From positions 20,581,047-20,645,046 of the forward strand of contig NC_134956.1 of the NCBI RefSeq assembly GCF_965638725.1: a DNA stretch of 64,000 bases, given 5' to 3'. The notes beneath the pieces were generated by a model. It was not told the DNA's origin and made no database searches. It worked only from the letters and a program-made list of their open reading frames with translations. The stretch is from Aptenodytes patagonicus. Its lineage: Eukaryota > Chordata > Aves > Sphenisciformes > Spheniscidae. The stretch's first letter is position 1, and every line of letters begins with the position of its first letter. Positions 1-13,400 of this stretch are shown in pieces. The translations under genes and the position numbers were made by a program.

Positions 1-628
1 TGCTGTTTGCGTGATGTTTATCAATCAGCCCAGGGTTCTCCATCCCCCAGTACACCCATTTCTGTACAACATCGCCTGGGCGTCAGTCCCAGAGCAAGGC
101 AGAATGACACCCCACTACAATCCCCAATGTATTATTTTCCCCACTGTTGATCAGGGAAGGGATTCACAGCTGGCAAATACTGTGGCCAGAGCATGGAAGA
201 AGTGGTATATTTGATTGCTCGTTCCCATGCAGTGTTGTCCACCTAACCCACAATTCGGTTGCACCCCAGCAGATGATGCACCATTTATTGGAGGGCTGGG
301 GGGCTCGGACGGGCCGGGCAGTGCCCGCGGGGAGTATCTGGCGGCCGCTGTTTCCTCTCTCTTCCTCCTCCCAGGCGAGGAGCGGTTTCGCATCAGCAGC
401 CTCATGGATGCAGTTAAACTGCAGCCTGGGCCGGTTTTAAATCAACCCCAGATGGGCCATCTTCTTCCAGGGGGTGGTAAATCCGCTTCAAGTCCAGCCA
501 GCCTCGGAGGTGCTGGGTGAGGCTCCTCAGACTGGCAAGATCCAGCTTTTACCTAGTATCCTGCGTGCTGGGAGCCCTGCAAACTACTTGTTAATCCTCA
601 CGAGATGGATGATGAACTGCATTCATTT

Positions 629-710
629 CCCATTTACAGATGGAAAAATGAGAGAGGACAGCCACCCAGGGACACCCGGGGACCACAAGTGAGGGGTGCT
701 GCTCAGGGCA
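629..710 (-). mobile_element. Possible MIR-like fragment
   Basis: TTTCCCATTTACAGATGGAA followed by AATGAGAGAGGACAGCCACC resembles the reversed MIR core. Only the first about 30 bases are persuasive. Confidence 0.22.
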
Positions 711-3242
711 CAGCGAAACGCTCCTCTGCTCCTCCTCGGCTCATCCCACCGCAGCAGCACATCTCGCTCCGATGCAAAGCAGAAATGATGCTGACGGAGT
801 ACGACGGGAATGTCAATGCTCTTCCCATCAATGGCACATGGAGACCAGGGAAGGCATATGTGTCTGGAGCTGTGTCACTCTTCTTTCTGAAATGCACTAC
901 CCGAGTCCCCGTTCTGGAAACAGAAAATCAGGGACCTGCTGGCACATATGTTTGGGGGGGAAGAACTTAGGAAATTCAATTGAAATGCTTTTAAAAAGCA
1001 AAGGGAAAGCAGACACCCTCCCAAGACAAGGAGACTAAAAAGTGCCTCGGCTATTGGGAACAGCAATAAATACAGGCAGGCTGGTTCTGGTGGAGTCATT
1101 ATATTGTTTAATAACATTGCTGGAAGGCTAATTGCATAGTTTAAAAGCAAACTTAATAAGTAGTAACTATGAAAATGTTAGTTCTGAAGTTACAGGATTA
1201 TAAGAAAGCAGACTAGTCTATGCTGTATGTTAATGGCTGAATCAATGTATTAGAGCAAAATCTGTACTTGGTCTAGCTGTGTAAACCTGCTCAATATTTC
1301 AGCAGCAAGATATTTTTGCCTTGGTTCTCACAGAGAAAAATACACTCATTTATTTCCCCGAAATAGCATATTATGATGGATGCAACTGCCAAGCTATAGC
1401 TAATGGATGTAACATGATGGAAAACATCATTATTTAGGTGTGGGAAATTGTTCTTTAGGAATCCAGTGTCTGTAGCAAACCTGCAGTCCTTGAACCTCAA
1501 TTCCACAATGCATTTCAGATGTGGATTTTAAGTGACTGTTTCTAATTAGCGTATCACAGAGCCCTGTCAAAATACCTTTTGGTGAATGGCAATAATGTGT
1601 GCACAGGATTTTAAATCGGATCTAGAAAGTGGCTGTGGAACTCGACGCCTGGCTGAGCAGCAAGAAGATGAACGTGGGGACCAGACCCAGCACTCGCGGG
1701 TGCTGCTGGTCCTGTGCCACTCGTGCCCCCGCACCCTCTTACAGCGAAGGTGCCTGGGGAGACGATGCAGCCGGCAGCGCAGATCAGGCCGGTATCACTA
1801 CATCTGCGAGAGGCTTCTCTCAAGGGCTGTGCATGTCCCAAGGGCCATGCATCTCCCGTCTACGTCAGCACAGGTACCTGAGGGCCACGCGGTAGGGGGT
1901 GAGATGCCTGGCACCGCTAAGAGATGTTCCCATCTGCACAGGGAAATCGTAAGCTCCCTGGTGACACATGGCACAGGAGGAGGGCTTTTTCTGCTGTTTC
2001 CCGCAGGAAAATGAAAAGGAGCGATCAAGGCATGTAAGTGCTGGGTACAGCGACATGCCCAAGCAGCCCAGCTGCTACAGAGAAAATTCATTCTTGGTGT
2101 GGGATTTCTCTTGCTACCCAGACTAATGGAGTCAGCCTGGCGTAACGCCTGCGGAGAACTGCTCTCTGCCCGCCGGGGCTCAGGAACCAGCCTGCGCTGA
2201 GCTTCCTTTGGCCATTTATTCACGGTCCAGCATTGACTTGCTGTAATGCCCCATCACACTGCTCAGCCCAAGTGACACAGGCCAGAGCCCAGCAGCCCCA
2301 GTCCAAACACACTTACTTGCAGCTTACACAGCACTTCCTTGCAGTGGAGGAAACCCCTCTCTGCTCCCCCGGCAAGGGCACGAGTATAAACATTTGCAGC
2401 TGGCTCCCATCAGCCACACAGAGGCGTGTGCTTCAGGTGTTTGATAAATGTTCCTTGCTTTCTATGAATGCTTCTGCTGTGTATCAAAAGAAGCATTAAA
2501 CCTGCCTCTCCAGCCTTAGCAGGGGCACTCCTGATGGTTTCGGGTGTGCTAGAATAACACACTTTGCTACTTCAGTGCTCATTTGTGCTCCTGGAGGTGT
2601 ACAAGCAACTCCCATTGAATCAGGTCTGTTCAAGGGATGGGTTTCTGAGCACTTCGCGGGTGCCTTAGCCAGTTTTGAGAGGTGCACAGCACCCACAGGC
2701 TGGGTGCTTTGGGATGCTGCCAAATCATCCCTGTGCTCAAACAGGTGGGAAACTCCAGCTGTAGTTATGTGGGCTGAGCCTTTCTGGTCACTCGGGCTCA
2801 GCTGGCATCAGAGTGGCCACCAGACTTGGCTCTTACCAATGCTGCTAGCATTAAAAGGGCACTAGCATCATTATCTCTCATTAGCTGGTTGGGAAATTAA
2901 TGATAATCAACTTGTACAAAACCTCCAACTCCGGCAGTCGTGTGACTGTCACTGTCATGTGTAGCGTCCTCTCTTGCTTCTCCAGATTGCCCCGAAAAGC
3001 CTGGTCCATGCATAGCCTCAATGACCACAGTGCAAAAGAAATAAAGCAACAAATAATTATTATTTTGGAATCCCAATTCTTAGATCACTATCACTATTTC
3101 TAGCACCCACTATATGTTTTTAAGCACTTGGCACAGTCCTAACTGTTAGAGGAAAATGTACCATTCTGTATCCAGCAGCCTGAGAGAGGGGAGGCTACTG
3201 CAGCTCCGTGCCCTCAGCAGGCACGTGCACGGTATACAGTAC

Positions 3243-3255
3243 ATATATATATATA
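3243..3255. repeat. Short (AT)n repeat
   Basis: A 13-base alternating AT run within ACATATATAT...AAACATATGTACATGG. Confidence 0.85.
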
Positions 3256-5814
3256 AACATATGTACATGGCTGGCCACACAGATCACAGACAGGCACACA
3301 GGGCACCCACACAAACGGAGCCAGCACCAATGGCCTCATCCTGCTCCCCTCTCTGGCTGGACAGGTTGGAAGTCCACTAGTGAGAACACGTGTGTACAGG
3401 GTGGGTCATGGACCCCTCCTCCTGCCAGCAGCAAACCCAGTCCCCCACGCAAAGCTTGCCAGGGAAGCCGTCATGCTGGGAGCCAGCTGAATGCGAAGGC
3501 TCAGTCAGCTCGCAAGCCACTGCACGTGGCCCCTCGAGTTATCCTCGTTAGAGCTGGTACCTGTTGCAGAGCCAGGCTGGAAGGAGAATTGCATTAAGCT
3601 GTTTAACGATGAGAGCAAAGCTGCCGGAAGGAGGAGAGCCGTGCCGCAGCCGCCGCCACCCACCGAGCAGGGAAAGCCACCCCAGAGGCAGCGCTCCCAG
3701 CCCGGCAGCCAGGGAGCCACGGCCACCTCTCGTAGGTGCAGCACCCACGCGGAGCCAGCCCCTGCAAACGGCCCTCATGGAGGGGGGTCCCCACGCCAAA
3801 CAAATGGGGACACTGCCTCCGAGCAGTTGGCAGCACCCGGGTCAGGGCATTGTTCCTGCCATGCTTTTTGCTGGCCAGCATGCACAGAGAGGGCCTGCCT
3901 GCCCAGGCTACTGAGCAGCTGCTTAGGGGGGGGTTGTTTGGCTTTTTTTTTCCCTCTCTCTCTTAGCTGGGAGCTTATTGTGCATTTCCAACAGCAACCG
4001 GGTGACCCAGGTGATAATTCAGCTGCCACTCAGCCTGGCACCGGCACAACTTGGACACGTTTCAGACACCTGGCATCACACAAGGAGGGAGGGAGACAAA
4101 GGGGATCGATACCCTCTGCCCCAAAGGCAAACAGACTGCATCGGTTAACTCCAGCGGCCGTGGACACTTGCAGAAGTGATCTGGGTTTCAGCAGGTCTCA
4201 CGGAGACAAACTCCTCCACGTGTTTCTCTCCCTAGGGAGGTGGTTCGGCAGCCCCCTGTGCCTCCTTCCCCAAGGAGAGCTGTGGGGTGAGCGCTCATTT
4301 GCTCCATCTCTCAGATGTCCAAGGCCAAACCCTCCAGGAGCACACACGGGAGCAAGAGGACCCAGAAACCTGCCAGCCCCCCGGGATCACTCCTCAGAGG
4401 AGACAAACGTGAAGTATAAAACACATTTCTTTGCCGCAACCTAAATATGAACAATGCAGTTACAAGGTTTGGAGACAGGCGTGGAGAGAGAGAAACGATC
4501 CATGCCTGTAGCTGCCAACGCTTCATTTCAGCTCCAAAGCATCCTCTGTTTGAAGCGGCTGAGCAGCTGTCGGGTTGCACACACAGCTCCCACGGCCGCA
4601 GTCCGGGACCGCAGGCTGGGTCCTGCTTTCATGGAAATGGGTCTTGGCCCCGGGATCTTTACATACATGTTCTCCTCCTGGGGTTCAGCTCAGACTCTCC
4701 CCTCCGCCCTCCCCTTCCCCATGGGCCCTCCCAGCTTTTCCTGCAATTCATGACTTCATGCTTGGTGGAAGTCAGGATTTAACACTTTTCTCTAAATTGG
4801 TCACTCTGAACTGAATTCTCCTCTAAATTTTGGAGGTGCTGATGTTCCCCTGGCATGGCTCGGTGGGACCCCCCCGGCCAGGCAATGAGCAAAACTCCCC
4901 AAACCCTGTCTCAGCGCTTGCCTGTAAACAGGTCACAGCCCCCTGTGAGGGGCACACTGCTTTGTAGGACAAAATCCCATCCTCGCCAGAACCGATGTAT
5001 GCACTGAACCTGCGTGTGATACAGCCACGTAAAATGACGAGCAACCCTTATACAAAAACACCATGCAGGTAAGGCACCGCTCTCTCTGGGCGCACCCCAA
5101 AATGGTGCTGGGCGGGAGGGTTTGGGGAAGAGGGTGGCTGCTAACTGTGGCTCCCAAGGGCCGGATCCGGGCCAGCAGTGCTGCTGGCAGCCCACTGCTC
5201 CTCTTGGGAGGTCCCAGGGGGTTTCCCGCAGAGCCGTTGTGCTCCCGCTGCCTTTCGCTCTCCTCTCCCTTCACCCTTACACTGTTCTTCTGGCTGCCCA
5301 GCTTGATACTCAGCCAGCGAGGACATAAGCCACTGATAAAAGGAGAGAGGCTTTTATTTATTATTCAGCCATCTCCAGGGTTTCAGTGCCACAATGCATT
5401 ACCCTACTTCCCATATACATTATTTATTTCCTGGTTCAACACAGGTAAAGCTAAAGTGAATATGAAAGATGTTTGAAGCCCATACACAAAAGACTAATCC
5501 AGCCCAGCTTCCCCAAGCTGAAATCCCCTCTCTGCTCAAAACCCAGACTAAAGATGAAATCTTGCTCCTGCTGAAGTCAAAGAGAGTTTTTAATACTGGA
5601 TTTCAAGGGCTCAAAGCCTTAACAGATGTCTGAAGGAGGAATGGTCCTGGATGCAGACGTCCCCTCCCAGGCAGCACAAAGCAGGTCTGCCCAACCACCC
5701 ACCCGTTTTGGGCCAGGGCTGCCCCCATCGCCTCCAGCACAAATGATTGCAAGCTCTCAGGCAGCAGTGACACCAGCGTCACGAAACCAAAATGTCTTGG
5801 GATCTTGCTGCTAC

Positions 5815-5835
5815 TTTTTTTTTTTTTTTTTTTTT
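5815..5835. repeat. Poly-T tract (21 bases)
   Basis: Uninterrupted T run in otherwise GC-rich DNA. A poly(A)-tailed insert on the minus strand would show such a run, but no retrotransposed gene body is evident beside it. Confidence 0.9.
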
Positions 5836-7240
5836 GGCATCGAGCGTTCGAAGGGAAGCAAATTCAGGAACCGGAGATGTTCCCGAGCCTTTGGGTCACA
5901 GCCTTACTGCCATCTGCAAAGGAAGCAATCAAATTTCACCTCAACCCCGGTGAATCCCAGGCCGGCGCCGGTGGCCATCCCCGCAGGCTGCCCGCTGAGG
6001 CAGGAAGGCGACGTGTGCTGGGCAGCTGCCATGCTCTCACCTCCCCGGGCTGGCCGGGGCAGGCATCGGCTCTGGTCATTAGTGCCGAGTTCCCGTAGAC
6101 ACCATTCCTGGATTTCTTTGGATAACAACGGGATTTCTTTGGATTAGCTGTGCTTCCAGGAAGGAGGGAGAGGAATTTGATCCTCCACACCTCGGTCCCG
6201 AGAGGGGAGTGAAAAAAGATCAAATGAGCTTATTCAGGCATTTACGTTTTGATGAAAACCGGCACTCGCCAGGAGTTACCTTGCAGAGGAAATGCTTTTT
6301 TTGTCGACCCTGCTGCAAAGGATTGACAAAGTCAGACAGGGTGGGCTTGCAACACTCCCCTTTCAAAAATGTCCTTTGCCATCCCTAGACGTACATGCAG
6401 GGACGTTGAAGGGGAGCTCCTCAGCACAGGGACACGCTGGCTTCCCTCCTCGCCTTCTCCCACCCCTTCCCACCTGCTGTCCCACCAGGCCCTGGCACCC
6501 TGACGGGTAATTAGCAGAGCAAGCGCTATTAATGTGCAGCGTTTAGAGAACACTTAGCCAGCATTCCCTGTCCTCCTCCTGGGAGGTAAATGAGCCCCTT
6601 ACCTGGCCTGGGGGCTTGTCCCATATGCTGGGGGCTCCCTGGGCAATGTCCCTTCCATGGAGGGCTCTGGGATCCCACCTCCCTGTGCCACCTCCATGCC
6701 TCACCCTGTCCCTGTCCCCGTCCCCTCCCTTCTCGCTCCGGGACCGGCTTTTGAATTCGGACTTCAGCTTTTTAATCCAGGCTTCAGCTTTGCCCAGAGG
6801 CAGCAGGACCTGGGGAGATGGCCCACAGCTGCTTGCACTGGGTGTGAGCATCACGGGACCCCCCAGTCCCCTTCCGCCAGGGCCGGCTCGGAGGAGAGAT
6901 GCCCGTCACGCAGGCAGGGTGCTGCCGGTGCCCGGTGTCAGGCAGGGGTCAGCCACCAGCTCCCAAACCCCATGTCTCCCTCAACGCCTCTGCGGCTGCT
7001 CGGCTGGAGCTTGCTGCAGAAGCGCGGTCGAGGACTGAGATTTGCTGGGCACCTCCATCCCCCACCGCTCCTTGCGGGAGGATCGGCCATGGCTCTGCAG
7101 GAGCGGGGTCAGGAGGGGATGCTCCCCCTGTTCCTGCCACCCACTTCTCCTATGACAAAGCATCACCATGCCAAGACCAGTGGCCCTCCCTGCAGCCAGC
7201 TCCCGGGGGCTGAAATCCTCCTCAGATATGCAAGATCTCC

Positions 7241-8045
7241 CGGCCATGAGTGTTGATATAATGATTATCGTATTTGTTATGTTAAATACCACTATTTAAA
7301 CAAGTGGTGCCCTTAAGCATGGTGTTTGGGAGCCCATGTCAATATTAGCTTGTGAGCAGCAGCGAGCAGATAAGCTGGAGCGAGTGAGGATGTCTTCTCC
7401 CATGTGCCACACAAGTAACGCCTTCGCCTTTACTTTCAAACCTTCTTTGATCACTTCCCACAATTGTCTTGTCGTCAGAAAAGGAATGTGGCTCTTTATA
7501 AATAACAGTTGCTTTGATGTAATATCTCTACATTTTCTGCTAATAAAATGGCCTTGATTCAGCCCAGCCCTGAGCAAAGCCCATAAATATTGCTTTTCCC
7601 TTCTTAAGAGCATGCTTAAGTCCCTCGGATAGCAAGGGAAGGTGAGCACATGCTGCAACGCTTTGCCGAACGTGGGGAGGATTCATCACGCGCTGCAATT
7701 TAACCGTGCACTTAAGTGATTTGCTGAATTGGAGCATTAAATGGGAAGCAGCGATTTCTTTTAACTGCCTATAAATACCATAACTTTTTCTCATAGCTGG
7801 AGCTATTTTTTAATGACTGGTGCTTAGCTACATTGAAGTTTAAAACTCCGTGGCAAAAAAAAAAAAAAGCCCTACTTCAGCACATGGCTAACACAAAAGC
7901 AACATTTCTTGTCCATATGGAGAACATATTGGCTGAACTCAGCTACAAAGCGACCTTTATCTTCGCTCGTGAGATGAGACCAATTAAGTCAGTGGTGGCA
8001 ATGCTGCCGGTGAGTTATCGCTCTCCTTCCTCAGGCAGATAAAGG
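7241..8045. other. AT-rich block, candidate conserved noncoding element
   Basis: Sharp drop in GC compared with the sequence on either side. Dense AT-rich motifs (TTTGTTATGTTAAATACC, GATAAAGG-type and ATTAAA), loss of CpG, no gene frame. Such islands are typical of vertebrate regulatory elements in gene-poor intervals. Inference from composition only. Confidence 0.3.
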
Positions 8046-8212
8046 TCAGGCGTGAGGCGGGCGATGCGACGCTCGCTGCACGGCGGCTGGCTCGGCTACC
8101 TGTTGCCCTGAGAAAACTGCGGATGCCCACAGGCTGCTGCTCCTTGCATGGCCCAAAGGCTAATTTTCAGCTAATTGGGAGATTTTGGACCCCCCCACGT
8201 TGAGCGGGATGC

Positions 8213-8236
8213 GTGTGTGTGTGTGTGTGTGTGTGT
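8213..8236. repeat. (GT)12 microsatellite
   Basis: Twelve uninterrupted GT units followed by ACAC. Frames across it produce Thr/His or Cys/Val repeats and are not genes. Confidence 0.95.
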
Positions 8237-9129
8237 ACACCCCCTGGCACTGTGCATGGCGGAGCTCCAGACTGAGCAGCCTGAACCGAACCCCTTCTGC
8301 AGCCCCGGCGGTTTCTCCCCCCGCCGCCAGCCCCGTCCCACCATGGGGCACGGCTGGGGACTGCAGGGCACGCGGTGGCCTTCGAGCCATATATCACTGC
8401 AGCTGGGTGTCACGGTCGGGGCGCAGGGCAACCGCCTCCCCCGGGGGATGAATTACGGAGCAATAAACCACGCTCGTCTCAGCAGGAGGGTTTTATGCCC
8501 ACCATCAATCAGGAGACACAAACAGCTCCGTTCCCAGCAGGACTGGCAGAAAGCGAGGCAGAAATGGGTTCACAGGGATCCTGGGGATTTATGCAGGGGG
8601 GTCCTGGCCAGGGTGGGAGAGCTGGACACCTTGGCACCCCCCGGCCCCGGTGCCCCCGCAGTGTAAAGCATTGCAGCACCGGGGATGTGGTCGCATCTCC
8701 CTTATTACCCATCCAGCCTCTCCCAGCACCTGAGAAGGGACCAGGCGGAGGCAATGGCTGTGGCCGTGGTGTCCCGGCAGCCTCGGGTCTTATTTAAGCC
8801 ACTCACATTTAATCTGAAGAAGTGCCAACAAGCCCGGCAGCTCCCAGGCTATATATATGTGTATATCAATATATACTTCTGGAGTTCATGCCCATGCACC
8901 CGATGCTGCTCGGTTCAAAAATTCAAATCACAGGGTAAAAACCCAAACCTGCCCCGAGGAGCCGGGGAGGTTTCGGGAGCCGGGTCCAGGGGCGGTCGGG
9001 GCAGAGGCTGGCAGCAGCTGATCTCTAATTGATAAAAGAGCATCATGTGAAAAAAAAAATAATCCTCCTTGTAGAGATTTTGGAGGAAGGGAGTTGAAGA
9101 TGTGCGGTTGGGGCTTGCAAACCCTACAG

Positions 9130-9178
9130 CGGTAGTTAGACACCTAAGTGCCTTGCTAAATATGGCCCTAAACATCTG
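9130..9178 (+). mobile_element. Possible ancient CR1-type remnant
   Basis: TAGTTAGACACCTAAGTGCC and a following TATGGCCCTAAA resemble the TTAGGCACCTAA...CTGGCCC block of old amniote CR1 3' regions. Short, so tentative. Confidence 0.25.
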
Positions 9179-9800
9179 CTTTCCCATTACTTGCGATTAG
9201 GAGAAAGAGCAAAATCCAAGCCAGCACATCCAATTGACTGTATCCTAAGCACAAATACCTGGACAGAGAGAATATCTCTCACCTGATACCTGCTCTCCGG
9301 TGAATTTGTGTTTTCCTACTAGGCTTGTTTCACCAGCGGAGGGGAGTTGCTTCCCGAAGCATCCTGAGCAGCACGCTGCTAGCTCTCTGGGGCAGTCAGC
9401 TACAAACCAGCCTCCTTGTCAAGACCTTAACCAAGATGAAAAGGCAATAAAACTACAGATCCCGGTTCATTCTTCAAGAGAAGAGCCTAGATCCGAGCAG
9501 CAGAAAGACTGCAAACCTGTTTCGCTGTGGTGCAAAGGGTAAAACGAGCCGCAGCAGTGCAGAGACACGTCATAACCTCGAAACCCCTCAGGATGTCCCC
9601 CCTACATTTCTTTGGGCAGAAGAGCTGCCTCGCACTCCCAGGCAAGCAGCAGACCATCGCCTCTCCTCCCATAGCCCAGTCAGATGTTCAAGCCACCCTC
9701 CCGGCCAGGGCCCGCTCCTCCTGCATCAGCAGCACGAGTCTCACTCATCTCCGTGGGATCCCAACAGGCACTTTTTTTTCTGCAGGAGATACTTCAAGGG

Positions 9801-10420
9801 CGTGAATAATACGGGATAACGACAGAACAAAGTGCCATTCATGTATTTATGTACAGTCTTTTCCCTGGCTCCAGTTAGCTTCTACAAAGCCGTCAATTTT
9901 AATGAGCGTCTTGTTGTTACCCTAACATCGCAGGATCTTATATCTTTTCCTTGCTCTGCTATGAAAGTTTTCCTTGCTGTTGTATAGATGTTTTTCCAAG
10001 CTAAAAATAGGATTATCTTTTTACCAATCAAGTCTGTCGGGGATTATGTATTCATAGAGCATGATATGGAAACGTGGAATAAAGGTTTAATGAATCACAA
10101 AATTGAATTCTTTCGGGGCTGGCAGCATTTTTCTGAATAAAACAACAACTTAACGTCCTACGTGTTGTACTTTACAAACTGGGACCTAAACTTATCTTGT
10201 ACAAAGGAAATTACAGAGGCAATCATGGGAGGTCTTTTATTAGTATTTCTTCTCTCCCCGGCACAGAGTAGAATATGAATTGATTGTCAAAGATTTTTTA
10301 AGTGCCTTTGATTGAAGAGATGATCTCTGATAAGCTGCTGGAGGAAAATAGAAGCCAACAGCTGCTCCATTTAACATCAGTTAGCCTCCAGTTCTGGCGG
10401 TTTGCTAAATAACTATTTTA
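9801..10420. promoter_or_regulatory. AT-rich block with paired TCF/LEF-like sites, candidate enhancer
   Basis: Low-GC, CpG-poor block between GC-rich flanks. Two oppositely oriented TCF/LEF-like cores, TCAAAGAT (10,287-10,294) and CCTTTGAT (10,305-10,312), lie 10 bases apart. Without alignment it remains a candidate. Confidence 0.3.
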
Positions 10421-13400
10421 CATTCATAAACACATCTCCGTGTCACAGCCACACTTGCACACACCTCCCCGTTTCTGTGGAGCGCTGTGTGATGCCAGCT
10501 ATTCGGTGGTGCTGTAGAAGAAGTTTAGTTGTGATGCTGAAAACATACGCAGGTCCTTCTCCATCTTACCGGCCTGGACGCTGGCATTTTAAAATACCCC
10601 AGCAGCTTCTGACAGTGCTATATCCCTTCTTAAAGTGGGGGAGAGATCGTCATCGGTGTTTCAGAGCTGAGGAGAGAAAATAAGTCATTCCTTGTCTGCA
10701 GCATTGTGTCTAGCAGACAATTAAGACATAAATACCGAACCTTTGCCGTTAAGAAATTTTGAGGGGGTTGCTGATCCCTGGATAACTCTGCCATGCTTTC
10801 TCCCGGCTTGCAGCATATTACATCGGGTCATTGCCGGACCCATTTCATAACTCTGGTAGCTGCTTATTGCCATAAACCGCCTTCAGCCGCACCATGCAAA
10901 TTGTCTTTATTTTAACACCATCACTGCCCATTCGCTTCCCAGGCTGCGCGATGGCTCACAGCCCTGAGGTGCCCAGCCCCAGCGGGAGGAGACTGCCAGC
11001 TCCGTGCCCGGCTTTCGCCTCCCCGCCCTGCCAAATCGGGACAGATGTGGGCACCAGCTGCCCCAACACGTGCGTGGGTGCTGGGGAGAGAGGCAGCACG
11101 GGTCTCTGCTGCTGGGGCTGCTGGGGCCAGGGAGCCCCGGCCTGGCTCTGCTCCCCACGGGGAGCATCCCCCAAGGACACCCTTTCCTGCTGCCATCTCC
11201 AGGGCACTGCAGCTATAAAATGCATCTAAATGACCTCCAGTTCATCAAACAGCGCCGAATGCATGGGTGTACGTCTGCGATGCCTACCTTTGCATGCAGG
11301 AGCAGCCCTACATGAGCACTGCTATAGGATAAAAAGCCCTCGTGCCCCTCAGCCGGTGCTTTCCAGCAATGCGTCGCAGGCGACTCCCCAGCCCAGTCCT
11401 GTGACATACAGCCGCCGCGTGCACAAGGTCACCCCACAGATGCAGGAGCAGGACCGGAGCAGTGGCCCGGGGCAGCGGCCTGCCCCACGCTCTCCCCTTG
11501 CCCGGCTGCAAAGACCGACCTGACAGAGGAATTTATGTCCCACATCTCCCCTGCAAGTAGTGCCCTGAGGCACCAAAAATGAATCCCTCAGTACAGTTTT
11601 ATTACTCAGTTCAAGGTGCAGTCGAAAGATGCTGTCCAACACAGTTGTGCTTTCCTCCTCCTCCCTCCCTCCTTGTAAAGGAGAGGTGGAAAATCAAGTC
11701 GCAGGCTGCCATCGGCACCTTCCCTGCCCTGGGCACTCCCACGCCAGACCCGGCAGCCCTTCCGCACGCGTTGCAGCCTGGTTTATTGGCAGCCTGCATT
11801 TGACGCTATCCTGGAAAGGCTCTGAGAAGCTCACAGGCTTCACATTTAGCGCAAGCAAAGCCTTTTCCAAAGGAAACACTTAAAGGCTTATGCAGGAACA
11901 AAGCTAAAAGGGCTTGTAATTATTTAGAGTTGGGCAGTGGCTAAATTAGCCAAGCAGAGTCATTACCCACTTCAGATCCTCGCTGTAAGGCAGTGAGAGG
12001 GTGCAGACCTCCTTGAGCTACAGAGCTGGCCAATTTGGAGGCTTTATTCAGCCCAGGAAACCTTCAGTCTCCCAAACCAAGAGCAGCTGCAAACCACCGG
12101 CCCTGCGGAGCGGCCACCTTGGCCCTGCTAGACAGCAGAGAGGAGGAGCCAATGCTAAGCAGCTAAAACTCGCTCCAAACCACCCTGACTTGGCCTGGCC
12201 AAGTTTTGCAGAGGGTTTTGGGCCCTCTGATCCCTCTTGCAGCTGACCGACCTCGCTGGGGTGGAGGAGAGTGGAGCCACTGATAAACTGAGGTGCAGCA
12301 GCCCTGGGAGTGACTTTGCAGGCTCCCTCCCTCCTCTCGCCCCAGATTGCTGCGGCTTAAAAAGCCAGTGGGAAGAAACGGCAGCTTTTGGCCATCGCTC
12401 CTGATGAAGCACTCACCGAGGCAGATCCGACTTCTTCCTTCTGCTGCAGGGCTCTTTCTGTTGGAAAACATCCCCTGGACTATGCCTGGGATTGAGGGAT
12501 CAGAGCAAAAGATGCCAGCTTGGACCTGTGCCAGAGCATCATGATCAGACATCGCTGGGAGTGTTGCTATCACGGAAAACCACCTCCTGCCCGAGGGAGC
12601 AGCATGGACTGGAGTCTGACTCGATTGCTGAGGTCCCCGAGCGGGAGCAGCCATGGCAGGGATGGGCAGGGTTTTCCAGCACGTTTGAGCTGGATTCAGA
12701 GGCAGGGGGGAGGCAGGAGCGGGGAGGGGACTGTCCACAGAGGTCAGGTCTGCTCTTACCGTGTCTTCCTAACAGACAGGGAGAGGAGCTGTATTTGTAC
12801 CATGGGTAAGTGTGAGCTTATTGGAGAGATGGAGGGGAAACTGAGGCAGCACCTTCTGCAACACGAATGGCTCTCAGGGTGCCGGAGGAGCATCGCTTCG
12901 GTGCCCTGACCCAGACGTACGTCCCTCTCAGCGATGGCCCCAGGGAATGAACCTGCCTGTTGCTGGAGGCCAGCCCTGCGGCTCGGGGAGGCACCGTGCC
13001 GGGGGCCGGGGGTGCCAGCATGGTGGCTGCGGGACGCCCTCCCCGCTCTGCTAGCAGCCCGAATGTTGGAGGTGCAGTCTCTCCTGCAGTCTCCGAAACA
13101 CAGAAACAAACCCGGGAGAATTTGGTTTCGAGACACAATTTCACCATAATTGGTATCATAAATATTAAATCAAACAAACCCTTGTGCACCCTGCCACGCC
13201 GGGAGCGCTGCCTGCAAGACGTGTGTGTGGAAGTGCGGGATGAATTTCTGAGCGCTGTAGTTATAGCAACAGGCGCTGTCGTTTATCGGCGGCAGCAGTT
13301 ATGCAACTCTCGGCTGCACCTTGGAAAGTGCAACTCGCTGCACAAAGCCTCTGAGCAGCAGCGGCGACCAAAAACCCGTGGGCATGGGCGAGGGGGGCGG

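Larger units (their letters stand above)
1..7240. other. Intergenic, mostly GC-rich unique sequence
   Basis: No gene supported. Frames here are short or of low-complexity composition, including a 317-codon open frame at 3,491-4,444 that looks like chance in GC-rich DNA. It holds a possible MIR fragment (629-710), an AT repeat and a poly-T tract. Confidence 0.6.
8046..9800. other. Intergenic, GC-rich
   Basis: No gene supported. Contains the GT microsatellite and a possible old CR1 remnant. Confidence 0.6.

Noticed and set aside
3491..4444. 317-codon open frame, the longest in the intergenic part
   Set aside because: Low-complexity, Pro/Arg/Gly/Ser-rich translation, no domain, no splice or promoter context; long stop-free runs are expected in GC-rich DNA.
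5815..5900. Poly-T tract as the tail of a processed pseudogene
   Set aside because: No gene-like sequence on the adjoining side in either orientation.
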